Shown: in pieces, positions 39,690 through 51,324 of the stretch
How positions within the stretch are numbered: position 1 is the stretch's first letter
How the letters are laid out: each line of letters starts with the position of its first letter
Assembly: GCF_900092025.1 (NCBI RefSeq)
Contig: NZ_FLTX01000023.1
Location: forward strand, 62,001-126,000
Reading direction: 5' to 3'
DNA: 64,000 bases
From: Xanthomonas bromi
Lineage (GTDB): Bacteria > Pseudomonadota > Gammaproteobacteria > Xanthomonadales > Xanthomonadaceae
Notes under the pieces: generated by a model
What the model was told of the DNA's origin: nothing
Database searches by the model: none
The model's input: only the letters and a program-made list of their open reading frames with translations
Position numbers and translations under genes: made by a program

Positions 39690-40391
39690 CTAAGTAAATC
39701 GACGGACTTGGCTTGAATGAGTTATTAGATTCTCTGTATGCTGAGACGATATCAAAATATATTTGGATCCATAGGCAATTAAGAACCCAGAGTTGTACGG
39801 TACTGTCATTTTTGTAGGTTCACCGTCGGCATCGATCACATACTCATGCTCAATGCGAAATTTGGAAACAACGCCGGCGACGCAAACTTCATCAGGCTTG
39901 CCGAGAGGATGGAAAAATAATGGACCTCCAGAAAACCCTTCATTGTTGATTGCATCAATATGGAGAATCTGCGGGTCGTGGAGTTTAAACGAAGAAACTG
40001 TCCCTTTCTTTGCATACGCGCAAGGCATGCCGCCCATAAAATTTCCAACGTCTCCCCACATTTTGTACGGAAAACCTAGGAAGTATACGTCTTGTCCCCA
40101 CACAAGACCTGCAATAGTTGGAGTAACAGTTAAAGCAGCCGAGCTAAGTCGCTGACGCAATTTCAGGACAGAGATATCGATTTCACCTCTTCCGTGTCCA
40201 ACGACCTCAGCACTTAAGATTTGCCACTTGTCAGCATGAAAAATTGCGATTTTAAAATCTGGACTTTCTTGGTTGAGTAGGTGGCGTGCGGTCACCAAGA
40301 ATTCTTCTCCGTCAACCTCCAGAGTAAACACTGTGCCGTACGCCTCTGCCTTAATAAAAAAGGTGCGTAGCAAGATGTTGGAAGTAACCAT
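39690..40391 (-). CDS. Trypsin-like serine protease in a low-G+C cassette
   Basis: The 233-residue product has a chymotrypsin/trypsin-like triad: His37 in TARHLL, Asp72 in GEIDISVLKL and Ser154 in NEGFSGGPLFF. It has no signal peptide and so is predicted cytoplasmic. The coding DNA is A+T-rich (19 of 60 bases are G or C at 39721-39780), unlike both neighbours. It follows the ParB-like gene by 29 bp on the same strand. Cytoplasmic trypsin-like proteases of this type occur in bacterial conflict systems, but a defence role is only inference. The DNA from 39504 to 39689 is also A+T-rich and gene-free. Confidence 0.75.
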   Translation of the reverse strand: MVTSNILLRTFFIKAEAYGTVFTLEVDGEEFLVTARHLLNQESPDFKIAIFHADKWQILSAEVVGHGRGEIDISVLKLRQRLSSAALTVTPTIAGLVWGQDVYFLGFPYKMWGDVGNFMGGMPCAYAKKGTVSSFKLHDPQILHIDAINNEGFSGGPLFFHPLGKPDEVCVAGVVSKFRIEHEYVIDADGEPTKMTVPYNSGFLIAYGSKYILISSQHTENLITHSSQVRRFT

Positions 40392-40420
40392 GAAAGCTCA
40401 CACCTGAATTATCTTGAAAT

Positions 40421-40963
40421 TCAAAAAATATTTGGCTTGAATGGAGCGCTAGGTAGCGACAGCAACCATACGTTATGTGAAGTTTTCAAGGCTGGATGGT
40501 TGTGCCGAATCATGCCGCGAAGATAGGCGAGACGCATATGGCCCTCTATCAGTTGATTTGGATGCATCGCTGCGCCCTTTGGGTGCTTCAAGCCTGACGA
40601 GTCAGGAGCCACTATGATCGGCTTGGGCGATGTGCCATTAGTGAGCATGTGCATTGCTAGCCATGTGTTTTTACGCATCTGATCCCTGAATAGTTCGTCT
40701 CCCCAGTAATCGAGCGTCTCTAGCCAATTGTCAAAATGGCCAATCTTCAAGATTTCTGCATTGCTTAGGCTGGCTTGCGTAAAGACGAACTGCTCGATTG
40801 ACCTATCCAACCAATAGGTTTCGAAATCTCGCCAATGTCTGTGTACCCAACTTTCGACGACACACCGTGGAAAGTTGATTAATCGTGTCGGCCAACGAGC
40901 GTAGTAGTGCTCAAATGACTCGGCGCCGGAGTCACCATGGCACTTCACTGAAGGGACAATCAT
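40421..40963 (-). CDS. ParB/Srx-fold-like hypothetical protein
   Basis: A 180-residue protein rich in Trp and His, from low-G+C DNA. I recognise no named family as a whole. Residues 113-152 look like the ParB/sulfiredoxin fold: PKPIIVAPDSSG (PIIV strand) and then NQLIEGHMRLAYLRGMIRHN, matching the ParB Box pattern of hydrophobic-(E/D)GxxR-x2-A. The N-terminal 110 residues are helical. It begins only 16 bp behind gltD and runs into the trypsin-like protease gene, so both are probably transcribed from the glt operon. Function unknown. Confidence 0.55.
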   Translation of the reverse strand: MIVPSVKCHGDSGAESFEHYYARWPTRLINFPRCVVESWVHRHWRDFETYWLDRSIEQFVFTQASLSNAEILKIGHFDNWLETLDYWGDELFRDQMRKNTWLAMHMLTNGTSPKPIIVAPDSSGLKHPKGAAMHPNQLIEGHMRLAYLRGMIRHNHPALKTSHNVWLLSLPSAPFKPNIF

Positions 40964-40979
40964 GTTCCCGGCTGATAGC

Positions 40980-42590
<1,611 letters not shown>

Positions 42591-45500
42591 CTAGGCGGCG
42601 CGCCGCAGCGACTCAGTGAGCGACTCGATGCTGGCGGCCTTGGGTTTGACCAGCCAGAACTTGCCGATGTAGTCCCGGAACTCGTCCAGGATCTGTTGCG
42701 CCCAGATGCTGCCGGTGAGCTCGCGGTGGCGGCTGATCAGGGTGTGCAGGTGCTGGCGATGGTTCTCGAAGCCTTCGGCGGAGACGCGGTGGATGTCGAT
42801 CAGTTCGTGGTTGTAGCGGTCCACGAAGTCGCGTTCGATATCCAGCACGTAGGCCAGGCCGCCGGTGAAGCCGGCGCCGAAGTTCAGGCCGACCTTGCCC
42901 AGCACCAGCACCACGCCGTCGGTCATGTATTCGCAGCAGTGATCGCCGGCGCCTTCCACCACCGCCAGTGCGCCGGAGTTGCGCACCGCAAAGCGTTCGC
43001 CCGCGCGGCCAGCGGCGAACAACTCGCCGCCGGTCGCGCCGTACAGGCAGGTGTTGCCGACGATCGGCGTGCTGCGGGCTTCGAAGCGCGCACCGCGCGG
43101 CGGACGCACCACCAGCCGGCCGCCGGCCATGCCCTTGCCGACGTAGTCGTTGGCTTCGCCTTCCAGCTCCAGTTGCAGGCCGCCGGCATTGAACGCGCCG
43201 AAGCTCTGCCCGGCGCTGCCGCGGAAGCGCAGGTTCAACGGCGCATCGCTCATGCCGTGGTTGCCATGCGCACGTGCGATGGCACCGGACAGGCGCGCAC
43301 CGATCGAGCGGTCGGTGTTGTGGATCAGGAAGCGATGGTCGCCGCCGGTCTTGTGGGCGATGGCATCGGCCAGCAAGCCATCCATCTGGGTCGCCAGGCT
43401 GTCCGGCGATTCGTACAGGCGCTGGGCGGCGCAATGGCTGCCGTCGTACTGCGCATGCGTGAGCAGGCGCGAGAGGTCGACCTTGACGCCCGGACGCGGC
43501 GAGACTTCCAGCTGCTCCAGCAGGTCGGTGCGGCCGACGATCTCGTCCAGCGAGCGCACGCCCAGGTACGACAGCCACTGCCGCACTTCTTCGGCCAGCA
43601 GGCGGAAGAAATGCTCCACGCGTTCCGGCAGGCCGGTGAAGTAGCCGGCACGCAGGCGCTCGTCCTGGGTGGCCACGCCGGTGGCGCAGTTGTTGAGGTG
43701 GCAGATGCGCAGGTACTTGCAGCCCAGCACGATCATCGGCGCGGTGCCGAAGCCGAAGCTGTCGGCACCGAGCAGCGCGGCCTTGACCACGTCCAGGCCG
43801 GTCTTCAGGCCGCCGTCGGTCTGCAGGATGGTGCGTGCGCGCAGGTCGTTGGCCACCAGGGCCTGGTGCGACTCGGCCACGCCCAGTTCCCACGGCACGC
43901 CGGCATAGCGGATCGAGCTGACCGGGCTGGCCCCGGTGCCGCCGTCATGGCCGGACACGGTGATCAGGTCGGCGCCGGCCTTGACCACGCCGGCGGCGAT
44001 CGTGCCGACACCGGCATGCGCCACCAGCTTCACCGACACCAGCGCGGTCGGGTTGACCTGCTTGAGGTCGTAGATCAGCTGGGCGAGGTCTTCGATGGAA
44101 TAGATGTCGTGATGCGGTGGCGGCGAGATCAGGCCGATGCCGGGCTTGGCGTAGCGCAGCCGCGCGATCAGCTCGTTGACCTTGTGGCCGGGTAGCTGGC
44201 CGCCTTCGCCGGGCTTGGCGCCCTGGGCGACCTTGATCTGCAGCACCTCGGCATTGACCAGATATTCCGGCGTCACGCCGAAGCGGCCGGAGGCCACCTG
44301 CTTGATCTTGGAGCGCTTCTCGGTGCCGTAGCGGGCCGGGTCTTCGCCGCCTTCGCCGGAGTTGCTGCGCCCGCCCAGGCGGTTCATTGCGATGGCCAGC
44401 GCCTCGTGCGCTTCGGGCGACAACGCGCCCAGGCTGATCGCAGCGCTATCGAAGCGACGCAGCACGTCGCTGGCCGGGGCGACCTCGTCCAGCGGGGTCG
44501 GGATGTCGGCACGCTTGAGCTGCACCAGATCGCGCAGCGTGGAGGCCGGGCGCGCATGCACCGCATCCACGTACTTCTGCCAGTCGCCCGCATCGCCGGT
44601 GCGGGTGGCGCGCTGCAGCGTCATGACCACGTCCGGGTTGTACATGTGGTACTCGCCGCCGTGCACGTACTTGAGCAGGCCGCCCACTTCCGGCTTGAGC
44701 TGGTCGTTCCAGGCGCGTGCGGTGAGCTCGCGCGCCTCGGTATCCAGCCGCGACAGACCGACGCCGCCAATGCGCGCAGGCGTGTCGGCAAAGCACAGTT
44801 CCACTACGTCCGGGTCCAGCCCGACGATTTCGAACAACTGCGCGCCGCGGTAGCTGGCGATGGTGCAGATGCCCATCTTGGAGATGATCTTGGACAGGCC
44901 CTTGTAGATACCCTTGCGGTAGCGGCGGCCGATCTGCGACTGCTCGCCGCCCTTGCTCAGCTGCAGGATGCCGCGCCGGCCCAGGTCGAACAGGGTCTGG
45001 TAGGCCAGGTACGGATACACCGCGGTGGCGCCGAAGCCGAGCAGGCAGGCCATGTGGTGCGCATCGCGCGCGGTGCCGGTTTCGATGATCAGGTTGACGT
45101 CGCAGCGCAGGCCCACCTTGCATAGGTGGTGATGCACCGCGCCGGTGGCCAGCAGCGCATGCGCCATCGGCCGGTCCGGCACCGGGTAACGGTCCGACAG
45201 CAGCAGCATCACCGCACCGGCGCGCGCGGCCGCTTCCACTTCCTGGCAGATGCGTTCCAGGCCGGCCTTGAGGCCTTCCTCCACGCTGTAGGACAGGTCG
45301 ATCAGGCGGTTGCGCTCGACGTACTGCTCCATTTTGAGCAGCTGGCGCAGCTTGCGCTGGCTGAGCACCGGCGAGTTGAGGATGACGTGGTTCACCGTCT
45401 CCGCACCGGCATGGAAGATGTTGGTCTCCTTGCCGAGCTGGGTGGTGAGCGACATCGCGATGCCTTCACGCAGCGGGTCGATCGGCGGGTTGGTGACCTG

Positions 45501-47063
45501 CGCGAACGCCTGGCGGAAGTAGTCGTACAGCGGCCGGGTCTGGCGGCTGAGCACCGCCATCGGGGTGTCGTCGCCCATCGAGCCGGTGGCTTCCTGCTCG
45601 GTCTCGGCCAGCGGGCGCAGGATCTGCTCCACTTCCTCGGTGCTGAGCTGGAACAGCTTGTGGTAGCTGCGCAAGGTCTGCTCGCTGAAGGGTTCTTCCA
45701 CCAGCGAGGGGTCGATCAGTTCGGTCTGCAGATAGGTCACGCCCTGCTGCAGCCATTGCTTGTACGGCGCGCGCGCGCGGTTGATGCGGTCGATGGCGTC
45801 CGAGTCCAGCAGGTCGCCGCGCTTGAGGTCGATCGCCATCATCTCGCCCGGGCCCAGCTTGCCCTTACGGGTGATGCGCTCGGCCGGCAGTTCCCACACG
45901 CCAGCCTCGGAGGCCACCAGGAAATGACGGTCGGAGGTCAGCATCCAGCGCGCCGGGCGCAGGCCGTTGCGGTCGAGCATGCAGGCGGCATAGCGGCTGT
46001 CGCAGGCCACGATGCCGGCCGGGCCGTCCCACGGCTCGGTGTTCAGGCCGTAGAACTCGTAGAACGCGGCCAGATCGGCGTCCTTGAACTCCAGCGATTG
46101 GGTGGCCGGCGGCACCAGGATGCGCAACGCCTGCAGCAGGTCCATGCCACCGGCGATCAGCAGCTCCAGCATGTTGTCCAGGCTCTGCGAATCGGAGCCG
46201 TGCATGGAGATCACTGGATCGAATTCGGCGATATCGAAGCGTGGGGTCTGCCACACCTTGCAGCGCGCCTGCGCCCAGCGGCGGTTGCCTTCGATGGTGT
46301 TGATTTCGCCGTTGTGGGCGAGCAGCCGGAACGGATGCGCCAGCGGCCAGCGCGGCAGCGTGTTGGTGGAAAAGCGCTGGTGGAAGACAATCGCGCTGGA
46401 TGAGAGGTCGCTGCGCTGCAGGTCCGGGTAGAACGTGCTCAGTTTGTCCGGCAGCACCATGCCCTTGTAGCTGATGCCATTGGGAGAGAGCGTGGTGACA
46501 TAGAATTCCGCCACCTCGCGCAACGCCTGCTCGGCGCGGCGGCGCGCCAGGAACAGCGCCAGCGTAAAGACGTCTTCGGTCTGCTGCGCACCGGCATCGA
46601 CAAACACCTGCTCGATGCGGGGTAACGTATCGCGCGCCAGCTGGCCGCACACGCTGTCGTCGGTGGGCACCACGCGCCAGCCGCGAAACTGTACGCCTGC
46701 GCTGAGCAACTGGCTTTCCAGTTCGGTGCGACAGCGCGCCGCTTGGACCTCGTCCAGTGGCAGGAACACCACACCAGCCGCGTAGCGCGTGCCCAACGTG
46801 ATGCCGGCATCGCGTGCCAGCCCGCGCAGGAACGCATCGGGTTTGCGAATCAATAAGCCGCAGCCATCGCCGGTGAGCCCGTCGGCAGCCACGCCGCCGC
46901 GGTGGGTCATGCGCGAGAGCGCCGCAATCGCGGTATCGACCAGCGAACGGGAAGGCTGGTCGTCCAGCTGGGCGACCATGCCAAAACCACAGGCGTCGCG
47001 TTCGTCGCGCGCGCTGTTGTAGAGACCGTCGTCGTTGAGCCCTTGGCGAGTGCGGGGGGCCAT
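42591..47063 (-). CDS. gltB: Glutamate synthase large subunit
   Basis: GltB makes glutamate from glutamine and 2-oxoglutarate. The 1490-residue protein carries a 24-residue propeptide and then the nucleophile Cys25 (RDERDACGFGMVAQ). In order follow: the class II amidotransferase (25-about 430), the central domain, the FMN-binding synthase domain (LSPEAHEALAIAMN, GVGTIAAGVVKAGADLITVS), and the 3Fe-4S cysteines in CKYLRICHLNNCATG. The C-terminal GXGXG domain ends the chain. It stands first in the operon, 130 bp ahead of gltD with the palindromic repeat between them. Confidence 0.97.
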   Translation of the reverse strand: MAPRTRQGLNDDGLYNSARDERDACGFGMVAQLDDQPSRSLVDTAIAALSRMTHRGGVAADGLTGDGCGLLIRKPDAFLRGLARDAGITLGTRYAAGVVFLPLDEVQAARCRTELESQLLSAGVQFRGWRVVPTDDSVCGQLARDTLPRIEQVFVDAGAQQTEDVFTLALFLARRRAEQALREVAEFYVTTLSPNGISYKGMVLPDKLSTFYPDLQRSDLSSSAIVFHQRFSTNTLPRWPLAHPFRLLAHNGEINTIEGNRRWAQARCKVWQTPRFDIAEFDPVISMHGSDSQSLDNMLELLIAGGMDLLQALRILVPPATQSLEFKDADLAAFYEFYGLNTEPWDGPAGIVACDSRYAACMLDRNGLRPARWMLTSDRHFLVASEAGVWELPAERITRKGKLGPGEMMAIDLKRGDLLDSDAIDRINRARAPYKQWLQQGVTYLQTELIDPSLVEEPFSEQTLRSYHKLFQLSTEEVEQILRPLAETEQEATGSMGDDTPMAVLSRQTRPLYDYFRQAFAQVTNPPIDPLREGIAMSLTTQLGKETNIFHAGAETVNHVILNSPVLSQRKLRQLLKMEQYVERNRLIDLSYSVEEGLKAGLERICQEVEAAARAGAVMLLLSDRYPVPDRPMAHALLATGAVHHHLCKVGLRCDVNLIIETGTARDAHHMACLLGFGATAVYPYLAYQTLFDLGRRGILQLSKGGEQSQIGRRYRKGIYKGLSKIISKMGICTIASYRGAQLFEIVGLDPDVVELCFADTPARIGGVGLSRLDTEARELTARAWNDQLKPEVGGLLKYVHGGEYHMYNPDVVMTLQRATRTGDAGDWQKYVDAVHARPASTLRDLVQLKRADIPTPLDEVAPASDVLRRFDSAAISLGALSPEAHEALAIAMNRLGGRSNSGEGGEDPARYGTEKRSKIKQVASGRFGVTPEYLVNAEVLQIKVAQGAKPGEGGQLPGHKVNELIARLRYAKPGIGLISPPPHHDIYSIEDLAQLIYDLKQVNPTALVSVKLVAHAGVGTIAAGVVKAGADLITVSGHDGGTGASPVSSIRYAGVPWELGVAESHQALVANDLRARTILQTDGGLKTGLDVVKAALLGADSFGFGTAPMIVLGCKYLRICHLNNCATGVATQDERLRAGYFTGLPERVEHFFRLLAEEVRQWLSYLGVRSLDEIVGRTDLLEQLEVSPRPGVKVDLSRLLTHAQYDGSHCAAQRLYESPDSLATQMDGLLADAIAHKTGGDHRFLIHNTDRSIGARLSGAIARAHGNHGMSDAPLNLRFRGSAGQSFGAFNAGGLQLELEGEANDYVGKGMAGGRLVVRPPRGARFEARSTPIVGNTCLYGATGGELFAAGRAGERFAVRNSGALAVVEGAGDHCCEYMTDGVVLVLGKVGLNFGAGFTGGLAYVLDIERDFVDRYNHELIDIHRVSAEGFENHRQHLHTLISRHRELTGSIWAQQILDEFRDYIGKFWLVKPKAASIESLTESLRRAA

Positions 47064-47264
47064 GTCTGCCTCTTAGCGATCTGGGAGAGCGGCGACGACG
47101 TTGCAGCGCTCGATCCGTGGAGCGTTTCGAAGAGGTCACCGGATGATCGACTAGACCACAGTTGATGCGGTGCCGCAATACACCGTTACAGCTGCAACGA
47201 GAGCTGCGCAAATCCTTGCGCCATCAGGCTTGGCGCCGGTCTTGCGACAGGCGCCAACGCCCTA

Positions 47265-47645
47265 TCAGCCGCAACGCACCGAGGTGACGACGTTCTTGGC
47301 GTCCACTTCCAGATTGAGCCGTTCGCCGTTGAATTCCATCGTGGTCATCTGGCCGGGTTTGAGCACGCGCACCGACTTGGCGCCGGCATCGCTGCGTGCC
47401 TGTTCGCTCACCGCATCGGTCAACGGCTGGCCCACCAGCGATTGCACCTGGGTGGCATCGCAGCTGCCGATCGGCGGCGCGTCCGGCGCTGCATCCGGTG
47501 CGGGCGCAGTGGCTTGTTCGGCCGCATGCTGGGCCTTGGCGGCGACGGCCTCCTGCTCATCGGGTTGCGGTTTGTTGCAGGCAGTCAATGCAATCAGCAC
47601 AACCAGGGTGCAAGTCAGACGGGCAAGAGGCAGAACAGCGCGCAT
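47265..47645 (-). CDS. Lipoprotein, I78 family peptidase inhibitor-like
   Basis: The ATG at 47645 gives 126 residues. Lipobox LTAC (Cys23) is followed by an Ala/Pro linker. The C-terminal 70 residues fit the I78 inhibitor domain: CDATQVQSLVGQPLTDAVSE, RVLKPGQMTTMEFNGERLNL and the closing VTSVRCG. I78 proteins inhibit serine proteases in the periplasm. It stands alone, divergent from the topoisomerase gene. Confidence 0.8.
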   Translation of the reverse strand: MRAVLPLARLTCTLVVLIALTACNKPQPDEQEAVAAKAQHAAEQATAPAPDAAPDAPPIGSCDATQVQSLVGQPLTDAVSEQARSDAGAKSVRVLKPGQMTTMEFNGERLNLEVDAKNVVTSVRCG

Positions 47646-47790
47646 CGATGACTCCAGCAAAGGGGATGCCCAAGCATAAGCACAAAGCCGTGCGAGGGGC
47701 ATGGCTTGCGCACACGGCGTTGTCATTACGTTGACGCGGCCTAGTCTTGCGGCGCTGAACAATCGCGGCCAGTCCTTCGATCTGTGTGCA

Positions 47791-48993
47791 ATGAAAGCCA
47801 AACGTGTTCCTCGTCATGCCGTAGTCGCTGCCAGCACCGCCGGCCAGCTCGCCGCGGTGACCACCGGCGGCGCCGTCGCCACGGCCGTTGTGGCAAGCGC
47901 GGCCGCCGTCGCGCAAGCCAAGGCCACTGCGCGCGCGGCCGGGCTCACTTATGTCAACGATCAACAGCCGGGTATCAGCCGCCGCAAGGCCGGCAAAAGC
48001 TTCAGCTACCGCGATGCCGATGGGCAACGCATCGGCGATGCCGACACCTTGCAACGCATCCGTTCGCTGGCCATTCCGCCGGCGTATACGGAAGTGTGGA
48101 TTTGCGCCAAACCGAATGGCCACCTGCAAGCCACCGGTCGAGATGCGCGGCGACGCAAGCAATATCGCTATCACATCGATTGGGCGCAGGTGCGTGGCGA
48201 AGGCAAGTTCGAACGCGTGATCGCCTTCGGCACCGCGCTGCCCAAACTACGGCGGCGTCTGCGACGCGATCTGGCCTTGCCGGGCTTTCCGCGCGAGAAG
48301 GTGCTGGCGATTGTGGTCGCGCTACTGGCCGACACCCTGGTGCGCGTGGGCAATGCCGAATATGCGCGCAGCAACCGCTCGTATGGACTCACCACGCTGC
48401 GCAACCGGCATATGGAATTTCTCAAGGGCGGCCGCGCCAGGCTGAAATTCCGCGGCAAGAGCGGGCAGGACCACGATATCGAAGTGGACGACAAGCAGCT
48501 GGTCAAGCTGATTCGCGAATGCCAGCAATTGCCGGGGCAATCGCTGTTTCAATACCGCGACGACGACGGCACCTTGCAGCCGGTGGATTCGGGGCAGGTC
48601 AACGACTATCTGCGCGAGGCGATGGGCGAGGACTTCACCGCCAAGGATTTCCGCACCTGGGGCGGCACGTTGGCCGCGTTGCAGCGCCTGGCACGGCTGC
48701 CGTTGCCCGAGCGCAGCAGCGAGCGCGCACTCAAACAGCTGCAGAACGATGTCATCCGCGAGGTTGCCGATGCCTTGGGCAACACGCCCTCGGTCTGTCG
48801 CAAGGCCTATATCGACCCATGTGTGTTCGAAGGTTGGCGTGCGGGCCAGTTGCAGGCAATGGCCACCGGCGTGCGCGGCGAGCGGCAGTGGGAAGCGGCC
48901 ACGTTGAAGTTCTTGACTGCCTCGCGTAGCAAGCAACGCAAGGCCAGTAAGGCAGACACCCCGAAGCTCGGCGGCCGTAAGCGTGCGGCGTGA
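47791..48993 (+). CDS. DNA topoisomerase IB
   Basis: A eukaryotic-like (poxvirus-type) type IB topoisomerase, which relaxes supercoils through a 3'-phosphotyrosyl intermediate. The ATG at 47791 gives 400 residues. It has an Ala-rich N-terminal extension (about 50 residues) and then FSYRDADGQRIGD and RNRHMEFLKGGRARLKFRGK. Active-site blocks are DFRTWGGTLAAL and the catalytic Tyr340 in VCRKAYIDPCVFEGW. The C-terminus is Lys-rich. Several gammaproteobacteria carry such an enzyme besides their type IA enzymes. Confidence 0.93.
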   Translation: MKAKRVPRHAVVAASTAGQLAAVTTGGAVATAVVASAAAVAQAKATARAAGLTYVNDQQPGISRRKAGKSFSYRDADGQRIGDADTLQRIRSLAIPPAYTEVWICAKPNGHLQATGRDARRRKQYRYHIDWAQVRGEGKFERVIAFGTALPKLRRRLRRDLALPGFPREKVLAIVVALLADTLVRVGNAEYARSNRSYGLTTLRNRHMEFLKGGRARLKFRGKSGQDHDIEVDDKQLVKLIRECQQLPGQSLFQYRDDDGTLQPVDSGQVNDYLREAMGEDFTAKDFRTWGGTLAALQRLARLPLPERSSERALKQLQNDVIREVADALGNTPSVCRKAYIDPCVFEGWRAGQLQAMATGVRGERQWEAATLKFLTASRSKQRKASKADTPKLGGRKRAA

Positions 48994-49248
48994 TGCTGTG
49001 CTTCGCCCCGATAGCGCGGGTGAGATAGTCGGCAGCCACAGGCTGCCGGCGCTGATTGGCTAGCTGTAGATCCAGCGCGTGACCGCGTGCTTGGTGTTGC
49101 GGCGCACGCATTGTGTTGGCAGCGATCACTCGTCTGCAATCTGTTTTTGACAGCGCTGCGTCCAGGCATCGCACAACAAGCTTAATCGTCCACCGCATCA
49201 CGTCGCAGCGCATCCATCCGGCAGCATCCGTGCGCGGCCATCGGCGAG

Positions 49249-49827
49249 TCAGTGCGCGTACGTGCGGCGCTGCAGGCGATAGGTCGTCGCTGGCGGGATG
49301 TTCCAATATGTCCGCCCGATCCTGACCGCCTCCAGATCCAGCGCATCGAGAATATGTGCTGGCACCGAGCATTGGAAGCCGTAGGTAAACAGATACATGC
49401 GTCCGTCCGGCTTGAGATGCATGAACGCGCCACGCACGATGGCGGCAACCTGATGTGCGGGCATGTTCAAGAAGCCAAGGCCGCACACGACCGCATCCAC
49501 ACAAGCCCCATCGAAGTGGGAGAGCGATTCAAGATCGGAAACGTCCATCTGCACCACTGTTGCGCGCGGGAAGCGGTGCGTGAGCAACGATGAGAACGTG
49601 TGGTTGTATTCAAGCAGGATCAGGTTCTTTTCGCGCACACCCTTGTCGACCATTGCCTGGGTAAATGCGCCGGTACCGGGGCCAAGTTCAAGCACACGCC
49701 CGGTCCGTTCCGAGAGCTCGGACGTGATGACGGAAGCGAGCGCACGGCCGGAGGGGAGGATCGCCGCAACCGAGCAAGGGGCAGCGATCCATTCGCGAAG
49801 AAACGAAGCCATATACGAACGTGCCAT
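49249..49827 (-). CDS. pmtA: Phospholipid N-methyltransferase-like protein
   Basis: A class I SAM-dependent methyltransferase of 192 residues with motif I in VLELGPGTGAFTQAMVDKGV. The N-terminus (MARSYMASFLREWIAAPCSV) and the APCSVAAILPSGRALA block, and no membrane segment, resemble the PmtA branch that methylates phosphatidylethanolamine, earlier labelled rRNA-dimethylase-like. The Xanthomonas PmtA is known to make monomethyl-PE. Confidence in the exact substrate is moderate. Confidence 0.75.
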   Translation of the reverse strand: MARSYMASFLREWIAAPCSVAAILPSGRALASVITSELSERTGRVLELGPGTGAFTQAMVDKGVREKNLILLEYNHTFSSLLTHRFPRATVVQMDVSDLESLSHFDGACVDAVVCGLGFLNMPAHQVAAIVRGAFMHLKPDGRMYLFTYGFQCSVPAHILDALDLEAVRIGRTYWNIPPATTYRLQRRTYAH

Positions 49828-50918
49828 CTGACCTCACTAACGTTGAAAGAGTTGAGCGCAATCTGCAGGACGCAATCGTCATACGGTAGATGGTGACACG
49901 CCTTCGGCACCACGACGCCAGGATGCCAATCTGTCCGCCGTCTGTCGTTAATGCCGGACCATGATGGAACGTTGAGCCGCCATCAGCATCGACTCCATCG
50001 CGGGAGCAAGATAACGGATCTACTTTGCAACTGTGCGCGGAAGCGAACATCGCAAGCGATCCACGATGGCTGCCGTTGACGGAATAGACTGCGCAACGGC
50101 CAAGCAGGCAGGCCATTGATACAGCACTTTGCCAGCCAGCCTTGCATCCGGTTCCTGCCTGTGTCGCCACACTGTTGCCTCGCGACGCGTGGGGATGCGC
50201 TGCGCGTGCTTGCTGCAGAGCGATCTTCGGGGCCACGAGACAGTCACCCAGCACCGCCTCTTCGAGCGCATTACGGGGGATGGGCGGCTGCTACAGCGTG
50301 CCGCCGTAATCCTGCGACAGCTGCTGTGGATTCCGCAAGAGCAAGCGACAGCCAAACGTGGCACGCGAGCAAAGCGTTCTAGGTTCGCTCACCCATGCCT
50401 AAGCGATGGCGTTGCGCAGCGCTTCCCCCATCGAAGCTTGCCGACGCCACCAACGGCAGTGCTAACAAGCCCGGCCCGATACCTGAAGGCGGCGTTCGTT
50501 CCGAAGCGCACAGCTGTCCCAGTGCGCTTGAAGAATTCTTCAACGGACTAAAAGTTCTTTGATGGTCGCTTCAAACGATGCAACCCAACCGACGTTCGCT
50601 GACGCTTGAGATGCGCTAGTCGCTCGCTCAGGGCGCCGACCTTGCCAACGCCATCGCGTTGGCTGCTCACGCGCAACGCCAGAGGTGGCGTGGGCCCGGC
50701 TGCTTTCATCACCGCCCCTGACGGTGGGCTGATTAGTGACCGGCCGGCGGCCAGTATTCGGGAATCTATGCGCTGGCAATCCGCGCATAGCGGCGGCGTG
50801 ACATTGGCGCACCAACAGCCGCTGTCACGTGGCCGTTAAACGCTATCGCTGGCGCGCGATGGGCAAAGCGCGGCGGCTGCGATGGCCAGCAACCGCTTCA
50901 CAGCCAAGCGCCTCGCCG
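49828..50918. other. Long gap without a supportable gene
   Basis: About 1.1 kb. Frames at 50129-50551, 49688-50254 and 50540-50815 exist but give low-complexity Arg/Ser/Ala products with no family likeness. The stretch precedes a short lipoprotein gene and an IS remnant and may be decayed DNA. Confidence 0.5.
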
Positions 50919-51263
50919 TCAGCCGCAATACACCGCAGTGATGTTGTTGTTCGGGCCAGTTTCGATGCTCAGGTGATCGCCGCCACTTTCGCTGGCGCCC
51001 TGCGCCGGGTCTGCCAGGCCGCTGGCGGTAGTGCCGCCGCTGGCGCGTTCACCACGCCGCACGCTGACCTGCAGGCTGTCGCTATCGACGCGCGCACGCT
51101 CCACCGTTTGCGCGGCCGCGGCCAGACCCACGATGCCGCGGACCTTTTCGATATGGCACTGGCCGGAAATCGCGCCATCGATGGGTTGCACCTGCGCCAC
51201 TTGGTTGGAGGCACAGGCCGATAGCAACAACACCGCAGCGAGCGGGGCAAGGGTGCGGATCAT
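50919..51263 (-). CDS. Small lipoprotein with I78-like features
   Basis: 114 residues from the ATG at 51263. Lipobox LSAC (Cys17) follows a short leader. The mature part contains HIEKVRGIVGLAAAAQTVER and ends GPNNNITAVYCG, with one C-terminal Cys like the lipoprotein at 47265-47645. The middle is Gly/Ser-rich. Relation to the I78 inhibitors is suspected, but the match is weaker. Confidence 0.65.
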   Translation of the reverse strand: MIRTLAPLAAVLLLSACASNQVAQVQPIDGAISGQCHIEKVRGIVGLAAAAQTVERARVDSDSLQVSVRRGERASGGTTASGLADPAQGASESGGDHLSIETGPNNNITAVYCG

Positions 51264-51324
51264 CGGAGATCTCCAGCGGAAGAATGGCGCAAGCGTGAAG
51301 AACCCGTTGTTGGTATGGCATGAA

